Below are positions 1 to 7,473 of a stretch of DNA of 12,612 nt, one piece after another (position 1 is the first letter of the stretch; each line of letters starts with the position of its first letter). Made by a program: the position numbers and the translations under genes. Source of the stretch: an uncultured Amaricoccus sp. (GTDB lineage Bacteria > Pseudomonadota > Alphaproteobacteria > Rhodobacterales > Rhodobacteraceae); contig NZ_CALLYO010000388.1 of assembly GCF_937858865.1 (NCBI RefSeq), positions 1-12,612 of the forward strand, in the 5' to 3' direction. The notes beneath the pieces were generated by a model. That model was not told the origin of the DNA and did not search any database. It was given only the letters and a program-made list of their open reading frames with translations.

Positions 1-10
1 GGAAGAAGCC

Positions 11-35
11 GGGCAGGCGCCGCGCGCGCCCGCCC
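11..35 (+). promoter_or_regulatory. GC-rich hairpin upstream of the first permease gene
   Basis: Bases 11-20 (GGGCAGGCGC) pair with bases 26-35 (GCGCCCGCCC) around a 5-base loop, with one A/C mismatch in a 10-bp stem. There is no T-tract, so it is not a classical intrinsic terminator. In binding-protein ABC operons such hairpins often lie between the binding-protein gene and the permease genes, where they stabilise the upstream mRNA and lower downstream expression. That role is inferred here, because the upstream gene lies outside the window. Confidence 0.5.
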
Positions 36-62
36 GCAGGGGTCGAGCAGGGAGGCTCGGGC

Positions 63-1048
63 GTGACCAGCACGACGATGAGCGCACCTCCGCCCCCGGC
101 CGGCATCGCCCGGCCGGCCAGGCGATCCGAGCTGCAGGCCGAACGGGTCCGCGCCGCCCGGATCTTCCTGCTGCCGATGATCCTCGCGCTCGTCCTCGTC
201 GCCGCCTGGCCGCTCCTGCGCACCATCTACTTCAGCTTCACCGACACCTCGCTCACCAACCTCGGCGCCGGCAAGTGGATCGGCTTCGACAACTACCTGA
301 CCTGGCGCACCCTCTCCTCCGGCCGCACCGTCTGGCGCGGCACCCTCGTCGACCCGGCCTGGTGGAACGCGGTCTGGAACACCTTCCGCTTCGCCATCAT
401 CTCGGTCTCGATCGAGACCGTCCTCGGCCTCATGGTCGCGCTCGTGCTCAACGCCGAGTTCGCCGGCCGCTCGATCGTCCGCGCCGCCATCCTCATCCCC
501 TGGGCGATCCCGACCATCGTCTCCGCCAAGCTCTGGGCCTGGCTCTTCAACGACCAGTTCGGCATGGTCAACGACATGCTGATGAGCCTCGGCCTCATCG
601 ACCACAAGATCGCCTGGACGGCGAACGTCGACACGGCGATGTACGCCGTCCTCATCGTCGACATCTGGAAGACGACGCCCTTCATGGCGCTGCTCTGCCT
701 CGCCGGCCTGCAGATGATCCCGCGCGACATGTACGAGGCGGCACGGATCGACGGCATCCATCCGGTCAAGGTCTTCTTCCGCGTCACCCTGCCGCTGGTG
801 AAGCCCGCGCTGATGGTCGCCGTCATCTTCCGCCTGCTCGACGCCTTGCGCATCTTCGACCTCATCTACGTGCTGACGCCGAACTCCTCGGCCACCAAGA
901 CCATGTCGGTCATCAGCCGCGAGAACCTGATCGACTTCGACAAGTTCGCCTACGGCTCGGCGCAGTCGACGCTGCTCTTCCTCATCATCGCGCTGTCGGT
1001 CATCCTCTACATCTGGCTCGGCAAGGTCGACCTCGGGGGAGAGAAGCA

Positions 1049-1052
<4 letters not shown>
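63..1052 (+). CDS. aglF: Alpha-glucoside ABC transporter permease, MalF/AglF type
   Basis: This is an inner-membrane permease subunit of a carbohydrate ABC importer (CUT1 family), 329 residues long. After a cytoplasmic N-terminus of about 30 residues come six plausible membrane segments, near residues 33-54, 109-130, 139-160, 192-214, 246-268 and 300-319. The cytoplasmic EAA loop that docks on the ATPase lies at about 224-250 ([20 protein letters not shown]). The GTG start is supported by an AGGGAGG ribosome-binding site at 49-55, 7 bases upstream; an in-frame ATG also exists at codon 6. The stop codon overlaps the next permease start (ATGA), so the two are probably translationally coupled. 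Assignment to the agl (alpha-glucoside) branch rests on overall resemblance and on the nearby GH13 alpha-glucosidase. A related sugar is possible. The function as a permease is secure, the substrate less so. Confidence 0.88.
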
Positions 1053-1873
<821 letters not shown>

Positions 1874-1886
1874 AGGAACCCCGACC

Positions 1887-2887
<1,001 letters not shown>

Positions 2888-2891
<4 letters not shown>

Positions 2892-2916
2892 CGCCCGCCC
2901 CGGGCCGTGCTAGTCT
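2888..2916 (+). promoter_or_regulatory. Candidate promoter for the antitoxin gene
   Basis: A -35-like GTGACG at 2888-2893 overlaps the ATPase stop codon. It is followed after 17 bases by an extended -10-like TGC-TAGTCT at 2908-2916. Matches to the sigma-70 consensus are 4/6 and 3/6, plus the TGN extension. It lies 26 bases before the antitoxin start and would give that small gene its own transcript. This is a prediction from spacing and consensus only. Confidence 0.35.
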
Positions 2917-2941
2917 CCCGCCACGGCTGGAGGCGGAGGCG

Positions 2942-3196
2942 ATGAAAGAGGTCAGGATATCGCTCAGCGAGGAGCGCTTCGCGGAGATCGAGGCGGAGGT
3001 CTCGAGCGGTCAGTTCGCCTCCGTTTCCGAGCTGATCGAATGGGCCGTGGCGACCTATCTCGACCCGCTGGGCCTGCCCTCCGACGCCGAGATGGTTGCC
3101 GAGCACGATGCCATGCGCCGCGAGATCGAAGCCGGCGCTGACCTCCTGGATCCGGACGAGGTCCGGCAGATGATCCGGGACAGCCTCGAAGAGTGA
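2942..3196 (+). CDS. parD: ParD-like ribbon-helix-helix antitoxin
   Basis: This 84-residue protein begins MKEVRISLSEERFAEIEAEV. A short beta-strand (VRISLS) is followed by two helices, the ribbon-helix-helix pattern of ParD/CopG antitoxins (about residues 3-45). The acidic tail at about 46-84 is the part that wraps the toxin in this family. The ATG is preceded by GGAGG at 2929-2933, 8 bases upstream; a second GGAGG at 2935-2939 is too close. The stop overlaps a GTG that begins a ParE-like reading frame (GTGA overlap), the usual antitoxin-then-toxin coupling. It would bind its own promoter and neutralise the toxin. Because the toxin next door is broken, it is now probably an orphan antitoxin. 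Codon use is less GC-biased than in the transporter genes, which fits a mobile origin. Confidence 0.78.
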   Translation: MKEVRISLSEERFAEIEAEVSSGQFASVSELIEWAVATYLDPLGLPSDAEMVAEHDAMRREIEAGADLLDPDEVRQMIRDSLEE

Positions 3197-3433
3197 CGCC
3201 GCGGCGCCTGAAGATCAGCCGGAGGCCGGTTCGGCCGTGAGTACGCCGACCGGCTTCTCGACCGGCTCGGCCGTATCGCGGAAGGTGGCGCGATCCTCGG
3301 CACGGCGCGGGGCGACGATCCCGGTCTCCGCACCTTCGGCTACGAGGGCCAGGCAACGATCCTCGCCTATTTCTCGGAACGGCAACTCGAGATCGTTCGC
3401 ATCTACTTCAAGGGGCAGAACTGGCGCCGCTGA
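3193..3433 (+). pseudogene. parE: ParE/RelE-family toxin, broken by an internal deletion with frameshift
   Basis: The GTG at 3193, overlapping the antitoxin stop, opens a frame reading MTPRRLKISRRPVRP, a typical ParE beginning, which stops at 3238-3240. From 3239, in another frame, the sequence reads EYADRLLDRLGRIAEGGAIL and continues for 64 residues through GLRTFGYEG, ATILAYF, EIVRIYFKG and QNWRR to TGA at 3431-3433. That is the typical C-terminal three-quarters of the family. The two parts give about 79 residues against the usual 90-100, so roughly 15-20 residues of the first helices (the 'DLEEIWDYIAEDNP' region of family members) are missing. The second frame has no start codon of its own. 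I infer a small internal deletion that also shifted the frame, giving an inactive gyrase-targeting or mRNase-type toxin. A sequencing error alone would not explain the missing residues. Confidence 0.72.
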
Positions 3434-3445
3434 AGCGCCAGATCC

Positions 3446-3465
3446 GTCTATACGTTGTCTATACG
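3446..3465. repeat. Tandem 9-bp repeat GTCTATACG
   Basis: GTCTATACG occurs at 3446-3454 and again at 3457-3465, an 11-bp period (about one helical turn). It lies in the short gap between the toxin remnant and the convergent glucosidase gene. A run of seven A follows at 3467-3473. The repeat is AT-richer than its surroundings and could be a protein-binding site or a scar left by an insertion. Nothing decides between these. Confidence 0.45.
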
Positions 3466-3492
3466 CAAAAAAAGACGCATGATTTCAGGCCA

Positions 3493-5139
3493 TTACACAC
3501 CGGGCACGCGTGCCGGCGCGTGCGCGGCCGGCGCGAGGTCCGCCACCTCCGTCCCCGCCGTCGCCTCCATGATCGCGAAGCCGTTCGGGTGCAGCACCAG
3601 CCGCTCCCCCTTGTGCTCCGCCCCCTGCGCCAGCGCGATCGCCCCGCCGCCCTTCAGCACCACCTCCTGCCGCTCCGGCGACAGGTTGAACACGCAGAGC
3701 ACCGTCCCCCCGCGGGTGAAGGCCAGCACCGGCTCCGCCACGTCGAAGAACCGCGTCCGCCCGACCCGGAGCTCCTCGGTCTCCCGCCGCAGCCGGAGCA
3801 TCCTGCGGTAGAATTCCAGCACCGACTCCGGATCGCCCCTCTGCCCCGCCACGTGCCGCGCCGCCTGCGGCGCCTTGACCGGCAGCCACGGCTTGCCGGT
3901 GGAGAAGCCGCTCGACGCGTTTCCCCCGTCCCAGACCATCGGCGTCCGGCAGCCGTCCCGCCCGATCGGCTCCGGCCAGAAGCGGATGCCCTGCGGGTCG
4001 GTCAGCTCGAAGAGCTCGAGCTCGGTCTCGGTCTGCCCGAGCTCCTCCCCCTGGTAGATGCAGATCGACCCCTCGAGCGACAAGAGCAGCGCCCCCGCGA
4101 GCTTGGCCAGCGCCTCCGGCCCGACCCCGTGCCGCGCCCAGCGCGAGACGTGCCGCCGCACGTCGTGGTTCGAGAAGGCCCAGGTCGGCCAGCCCCCCGG
4201 CGCCCCGGCATAGAAGTCCTCGATCTGCCCGCGGAAATGGCCCGCGTCGAACCGCTCTCCCAGCATCTCGAACGAATAGCACTTATGCAGCCGCCTGCCG
4301 CTCGTATATTCCCCCATCATCCGGATCGCGTGATGGCTCTCGCCCATCTCGCCCACCATCGCCCGCGCCTCGTACTCGTCGAGCAGCCGCCGCATGTCCT
4401 CGAGGAAGAGCAGGTTCTCCGGCTGGTTCTTCGAGAAGAGATGATACTGCATCCCGTAGGGGTTCACCTCCGGCGCGCTCTTGCGGCGGAAGTCGGCCGG
4501 ATCGTCGCGCAGCAGCGCGTCGTGGAAGTAGAAGTTCACCGTGTCGAGCCGGAACCCGTCCACCCCCCGCTCCAGCCAGAAGCGCATGGTCGAGAGCAGC
4601 CACGCCCGCACCTCCGGGTTGTGGAAGTTGAAGTCCGGCTGCTCGGCGAGGAAGTTGTGCAGATAATACTGCCGCCGCCGCGCGTCCCAGGCCCAGGCCG
4701 GCCCGCCGAAGACCGACAGCCAGTTGTTTGGCGGGGTCCCGTCGTGCTTCGGATCCGCCCAGACGTACCAGTCGGCCTTCGGATTGTCGCGGCTCGACCG
4801 GCTCTCCACGAAGAAGGGATGCCGGTCCGACGAATGCGACAGCACCTGGTCGATGATGACCTTGAGCCCGAGCGCATGCGCCCGCTCGAGCAGGGCGTCG
4901 AAGTCGGCCAGCGTGCCGAAGATCGGGTCGATGTCGGTATAGTCCGCGACGTCGTAGCCCATGTCGGCCATCGGCGAGGTGAAGATCGGCGACAGCCAGA
5001 TCGCGTCCACCCCGAGATCGGCCACATAGGGAAGCCGCCCGGTGATCCCCCTGAGATCGCCGATCCCGTCGCCGTTCGAATCCTGGAACGACCGGGGATA
5101 GATCTGGTACGTGACCGCTCCGCGCCACCAGTCGCTCAT
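3493..5139 (-). CDS. aglA: GH13 alpha-glucosidase (AglA type)
   Basis: A cytoplasmic alpha-glucosidase of 548 residues, it would hydrolyse imported alpha-glucosides (maltose, sucrose, trehalose-like) to glucose. The family's (beta/alpha)8 barrel motifs are present: the start WWRGAVTYQIYPRSFQDSNG, region I at 97-102 (DQVLSH), region II GFRLD with nucleophile Asp199, region III VGEMG with acid/base Glu264, and region IV FSNHD with Asp326. No signal peptide is seen. The ATG at 5139 is chosen because GGGAGG lies 6 bases upstream and the family begins at this point. An in-frame extension to 5310 would add 57 basic, non-homologous residues. In the classical agl operon this gene sits between the permease and ATPase genes. 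Here it is on the opposite strand, convergent with the transporter, with its own upstream control region. Confidence 0.92.
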   Translation of the reverse strand: MSDWWRGAVTYQIYPRSFQDSNGDGIGDLRGITGRLPYVADLGVDAIWLSPIFTSPMADMGYDVADYTDIDPIFGTLADFDALLERAHALGLKVIIDQVLSHSSDRHPFFVESRSSRDNPKADWYVWADPKHDGTPPNNWLSVFGGPAWAWDARRRQYYLHNFLAEQPDFNFHNPEVRAWLLSTMRFWLERGVDGFRLDTVNFYFHDALLRDDPADFRRKSAPEVNPYGMQYHLFSKNQPENLLFLEDMRRLLDEYEARAMVGEMGESHHAIRMMGEYTSGRRLHKCYSFEMLGERFDAGHFRGQIEDFYAGAPGGWPTWAFSNHDVRRHVSRWARHGVGPEALAKLAGALLLSLEGSICIYQGEELGQTETELELFELTDPQGIRFWPEPIGRDGCRTPMVWDGGNASSGFSTGKPWLPVKAPQAARHVAGQRGDPESVLEFYRRMLRLRRETEELRVGRTRFFDVAEPVLAFTRGGTVLCVFNLSPERQEVVLKGGGAIALAQGAEHKGERLVLHPNGFAIMEATAGTEVADLAPAAHAPARVPGV

Positions 5140-5214
5140 CGCACGCCTCCCTGCCGCAGCCCGGCGACCCTCTCGCGTCGCCTGCCGCCCGTCAACCGTC
5201 CGCGGCGAAAACAC

Positions 5215-5252
5215 CCATATGCGTTCCATATGGAGTCCATGCGCGTTCCATA
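5215..5252. promoter_or_regulatory. Candidate operator: palindrome plus two GCGTTCCATA repeats
   Basis: A perfect inverted repeat, CCATATG-N5-CATATGG, occupies 5215-5233. The 10-mer GCGTTCCATA occurs at 5221-5230, inside the palindrome, and again at 5243-5252, 22 bp apart (two helical turns). The site lies about 75-115 bases upstream of the glucosidase start. The arrangement suits a sugar-responsive repressor or activator (LacI-type AglR or an AraC-type factor). The regulator gene is not in the window, so its identity is inference. Confidence 0.5.
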
Positions 5253-5274
5253 CCGGCTTTCCGAGCCGTTTCAG
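5247..5274 (-). promoter_or_regulatory. Candidate promoter for the alpha-glucosidase gene
   Basis: On the minus strand a -35-like CTGAAA (5274-5269) is followed after 16 bases by a -10-like TATGGA (5252-5247). The -10 falls inside the second copy of the GCGTTCCATA repeat, so a protein bound there could block or modulate transcription. The spacer holds a small inverted repeat, CGGCT-N5-AGCCG, at 5254-5268. Matches to consensus are modest. Confidence 0.3.
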
Positions 5275-5319
5275 CCGGATAGGCCGGAGCCCCGCCGCGG
5301 CGCCCCGCAATGCCCGTCG

Positions 5320-5334
5320 TTAAGGCCTTCTTAG
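5320..5334 (+). promoter_or_regulatory. CtrA-like box upstream of the response regulator
   Basis: The sequence TTAA-N7-TTAG at 5320-5334 differs at one base from the CtrA consensus TTAA-N7-TTAA known from alphaproteobacteria. It stands out in GC-rich DNA. It lies 53 bases before the ATG at 5388, a suitable place for an activator at about the -35 region. Binding is inferred, not shown. Confidence 0.35.
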
Positions 5335-5387
5335 CCAAACCGCCGTCCAAATGGGGCGTTCCCTTCGTGCTGGAGTGCCTTGGTCCC

Positions 5388-6119
5388 ATGATTCCCACCA
5401 ACCCGGAAGCCGAGCTCCGCGCGCTGGGCAGCCTGCGCCGGCAGTGCCTCTTCGCCGTCACCATCCTGCTCGTCGAGGACAGCCGCAGCGCGTCCGAAGC
5501 GATCCGCCTCTACGCCGCCGAGAGCGGCGCGCGGGTCCGCCGGGCGGACAGCCTGCACGCTGCCGGGCGGCATCTCGCGATCTACCGGCCGAACGTCGTC
5601 ATCGTCGACCTCGGGCTGCCGGACGGCAGCGGGCTCGCGCTCATCCGGCATCTCGCCTCGGCCTCGACGCCGATCGGGGCGATCGTGGCGATGAGCGGGC
5701 ACGAGCGGGCGAGCTGGCAGGCCGAGGCGCTCGAGGCGGGCGCGGCGGGCTGCCTCGAGAAGCCGATCGCGAGCCTTCGCGCTTTCCAGGAGCGCATCCT
5801 CTCGGTGCTGCCCGACGCGGCCACCCGCCGCGCGCCCGAGGAGCGCGAGCTCGCGCTCGCCGGCCGCGCCTCGGTCGGAGCGGCGCTCGCCGACGACATG
5901 CGCCGCGCCCGCTCGCTCCTCGGCGAGGCGCTGCCGGCGGGGGATCTCGACACCATCGCCTATTGCGCCCAGTTCCTCGGCTCGGTCGGCGAGATGCTCG
6001 GCGACGCCGACCTCGTGGCCGCCGCCCGCGGCGCCACCCGGCCCGGCGGCCCGGTCATCCTCGCCGCCCTCGTCGAGCGGCGGCTGGGCGCCGGCAGGGC
6101 AGGGGTGCAGGTCGCCTGA
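5388..6119 (+). CDS. Response regulator with receiver domain and degenerate Hpt-like C-terminus
   Basis: A 243-residue cytoplasmic signalling protein. The receiver domain spans about 24-142, with the acidic pocket Asp31 (VEDSR), phospho-acceptor Asp74 (VIVDLGLPDGSG), the Thr/Ser position Ser103 (AMSG) and Lys125 (EKP) all present. It should therefore accept phosphate. The C-terminal part, about 163-235, is helical, and FLGSVGEMLGDADLVAAARG aligns by eye with the HxLKGS-type core of Hpt domains, but the phospho-acceptor His position is Ala194. There is no DNA-binding domain. The start at 5388 is chosen because the receiver N-terminus follows at a normal distance and the CtrA-like box lies just upstream. 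A longer frame from 5310 would run through that box. GGAG lies 12 bases before the ATG, a little far. The partner kinase is not in the window. Confidence 0.8.
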   Translation: MIPTNPEAELRALGSLRRQCLFAVTILLVEDSRSASEAIRLYAAESGARVRRADSLHAAGRHLAIYRPNVVIVDLGLPDGSGLALIRHLASASTPIGAIVAMSGHERASWQAEALEAGAAGCLEKPIASLRAFQERILSVLPDAATRRAPEERELALAGRASVGAALADDMRRARSLLGEALPAGDLDTIAYCAQFLGSVGEMLGDADLVAAARGATRPGGPVILAALVERRLGAGRAGVQVA

Positions 6120-6191
6120 GCGAGGGGCACGATGCCGGCTCCAGGCAACCGGCTGACCCTGTGAGAACAGCTCCCCGCCATTCACCGCTGC

Positions 6192-6914
6192 TCAGCGAAG
6201 GTCGATCTCCGGCTGGCCCGCGGCTTGCGCGCCGAAAGGGGCGAAGCTGCTGAGCACGAACCAGGCGCGAAAGGCGGAGAGGTCCTTCCGCCCCCCATCC
6301 AGCCGAAGCCGACCGTCCGCGAGCGCCCCGTCGATCGAAAGATGGCCGAGCCATACCTGTGTCAGCACCGCCAGCGCGGCAGACACGAACAGGTCCACCT
6401 CGAATCCCGGCGGCTTGTAGCAGAGATCGACATAGTCCTTCTCCGCGACGAGCCAGTACCGGCGCTTGCGGACCGGCACGCCCGACAGGTCGAACTCCAC
6501 CACGTAACGACGCCCGTGGCTCGGAAATCGCGCCACGACGTTGCGGCGGATGTCCCACATGAGCAGGTCGGGATCAAGGTTCGCCGGATTGACGAGGTCA
6601 TGCCGCAGCCAGCGCTGCGCCCATGCTCCCATGGTTTCGATGATGGGACGGAGCTCCCGGCCCGAGGGGGTCAACACGTATTCCCAGCTGCCGGCCGCAT
6701 TCTTCCGATGCTCGACGATCCCGTCGAGCTGCAGCTTCTGCAGACGCTGCCCGAGAAGAGCCGAGGACATTCGCGGCAGGCCGCGCTGCAGCTCGTTGAA
6801 GCGCACGCTTCCGCAAAGAAGCTCGCGGATGACGAGCGGTGTCCAGCGCTCGGCCAGTATCTCGGCGGCCAGAGCGACAGGGCAGAACTGTCCGTAGCCT
6901 CGCTTCACCGCCAT
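6192..6914 (-). CDS. HxlR-family transcriptional regulator with SCP2-like C-terminal domain
   Basis: A 240-residue DNA-binding protein. Residues about 5-105 form the HxlR winged helix, visible as CPVALAAEILAERWTPLVIR, then RFNELQRGLPRMSSALLGQR for the recognition helix and EYVLTPSGREL for the wing. Cys11 is at the conserved position that senses oxidants or aldehydes in studied HxlR proteins; Cys34 and Cys165 are further candidates. Residues about 120-225 are an extra domain (from DIRRN to LSSFAPF) that resembles the sterol-carrier (SCP2-like) tail seen in long HxlR members; it may bind a hydrophobic ligand. The ATG at 6914 has only a weak ribosome-binding site. The gene diverges from the truncated haemoglobin across a 153-bp region with a perfect palindrome, so it probably regulates both itself and that gene. 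The regulated signal is unknown. Confidence 0.85.
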   Translation of the reverse strand: MAVKRGYGQFCPVALAAEILAERWTPLVIRELLCGSVRFNELQRGLPRMSSALLGQRLQKLQLDGIVEHRKNAAGSWEYVLTPSGRELRPIIETMGAWAQRWLRHDLVNPANLDPDLLMWDIRRNVVARFPSHGRRYVVEFDLSGVPVRKRRYWLVAEKDYVDLCYKPPGFEVDLFVSAALAVLTQVWLGHLSIDGALADGRLRLDGGRKDLSAFRAWFVLSSFAPFGAQAAGQPEIDLR

Positions 6915-6947
6915 GCTGGCAGGCCCCGCTCCTCGAGCGCAGTCTAG

Positions 6948-6962
6948 CTTCAGATCCTGAAG
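6948..6962. promoter_or_regulatory. Palindrome CTTCAG-N3-CTGAAG between the divergent HxlR and haemoglobin genes
   Basis: A perfect 6-3-6 inverted repeat lies 33 bases upstream of the HxlR start and about 105 bases before the haemoglobin start. Dimeric winged-helix regulators bind sites of this form, so it is a candidate HxlR autoregulatory operator. No clear -35/-10 pair was found in the intergenic region for either gene. Confidence 0.45.
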
Positions 6963-7039
6963 TTGTCGCGCCCGAGCTTCGCCGGATAATCGGCGCTTAC
7001 CGTGCCGGCCCGGTCGGTTCCCGTCTGATCGCCGGCGCT

Positions 7040-7057
7040 TGTCAACCTCGGATGACA
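7040..7057. promoter_or_regulatory. Inverted repeat TGTCA-N8-TGACA just upstream of the haemoglobin gene
   Basis: TGTCA at 7040-7044 and TGACA at 7053-7057 form an 18-bp dyad ending 10 bases before the ATG and overlapping the ribosome-binding region (AGGGTGA). A protein bound here would block expression. Alternatively the mRNA could pair weakly. The arms are short, so chance is possible. Confidence 0.3.
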
Positions 7058-7067
7058 GGGTGAGAGC

Positions 7068-7442
7068 ATGGAAAGGATCCTCTACGAACATCTCGGCGGC
7101 GCGGCCGGCATATCCGCGATCGTTGACGATCTGGTCGAAGCCCATCTCAGGAATCCGCTGATCCGGCACCGGTTCCTGCCGTATCTCGACCGTCCGGACG
7201 TCGTCGCCGCGGTCAAGCTGCACACCCGCGCTTTCTTCGGCGCGGCGAGCGGCGGGCCCGAGCGGTACGAGGGACGCTCGATGCCCGACGCGCATCGCGG
7301 GATGAACATCACCGACGCGGAGTTTGCCGCGGCGGTCGAGGACATCGCCGCGACGCTGGAAAGACACGCCGTCGACGAAGGTGCGCGCGAGCAGGTCCTC
7401 GTCCTGGCGAATTCGCTGCGAAGCGAGATCGTCAACCTCTAG
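7068..7442 (+). CDS. Group I truncated haemoglobin (2/2 globin)
   Basis: A 124-residue haem protein of normal length for group I. It begins ILYEHLGGAAGISAIVDDLV and contains the group I signature around RYEGRSMPDAHRGMNITDAE, with proximal haem ligand His76. Related proteins bind O2 and detoxify nitric oxide or serve in redox sensing. The usual distal Tyr at helix B position 10 (in the family pattern V-x-D-F-Y) appears to be Val23 here, which would change ligand stabilisation; this is an alignment by eye. The start has a fair ribosome-binding site (AGGGTGA, a few bases upstream). It faces an HxlR-type regulator divergently and is convergent with the dehydrogenase gene 23 bases downstream. Family assignment is strong, physiological role inferred. 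Confidence 0.88.
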   Translation: MERILYEHLGGAAGISAIVDDLVEAHLRNPLIRHRFLPYLDRPDVVAAVKLHTRAFFGAASGGPERYEGRSMPDAHRGMNITDAEFAAAVEDIAATLERHAVDEGAREQVLVLANSLRSEIVNL

Positions 7443-7448
7443 CAGCGA

Positions 7449-7473
7449 CGCGGCTGCCGGAACGGCTACCGCG
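7449..7473. terminator. Hairpin between two convergent genes, possible bidirectional terminator
   Basis: Bases 7449-7459 and 7463-7473 form a stem of nine base pairs (five outer, four inner) with a 2x2 internal mismatch and a GAA loop. It includes the stop codon of the minus-strand dehydrogenase and lies just past the haemoglobin stop. There is no T-tract on either strand, so termination strength is uncertain. Confidence 0.35.

Noticed and set aside
2893..2905. Terminator after the ATPase gene (GCCCG-CCC-CGGGC)
   Set aside because: The stem is only 5 bp with a 3-base loop and no T-tract, and it overlaps the candidate antitoxin promoter.
3237..3482. 81-residue open frame after the antitoxin
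   Set aside because: It is Ser/Arg/Ala-rich and in a different frame from both parts of the ParE-like sequence, which explains this stretch better.
3467..3514. Intrinsic terminator for the glucosidase gene (palindrome GGCACGCGTGCC at 3503-3514 plus a T7 run on the minus strand)
   Set aside because: The palindrome lies within the end of the coding sequence, and about 30 bases separate it from the T-run, with no stem next to the T-run.
3520..5334. 604-residue plus-strand open frame over the glucosidase
   Set aside because: It is antisense to a clear GH13 enzyme with all catalytic residues, and its translation is Arg/Pro/Val-rich low-complexity sequence, as expected from GC-rich codon bias.
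5310..5387. Upstream start of the response regulator
   Set aside because: The extra 26 residues are not typical of the family and the CtrA-like box lies inside them.
6120..6191. Functional element in the gap between the response regulator and HxlR genes
   Set aside because: I see only a short CCGGCT direct repeat and a 5-bp stem with a 10-base loop. Neither is convincing as a terminator.
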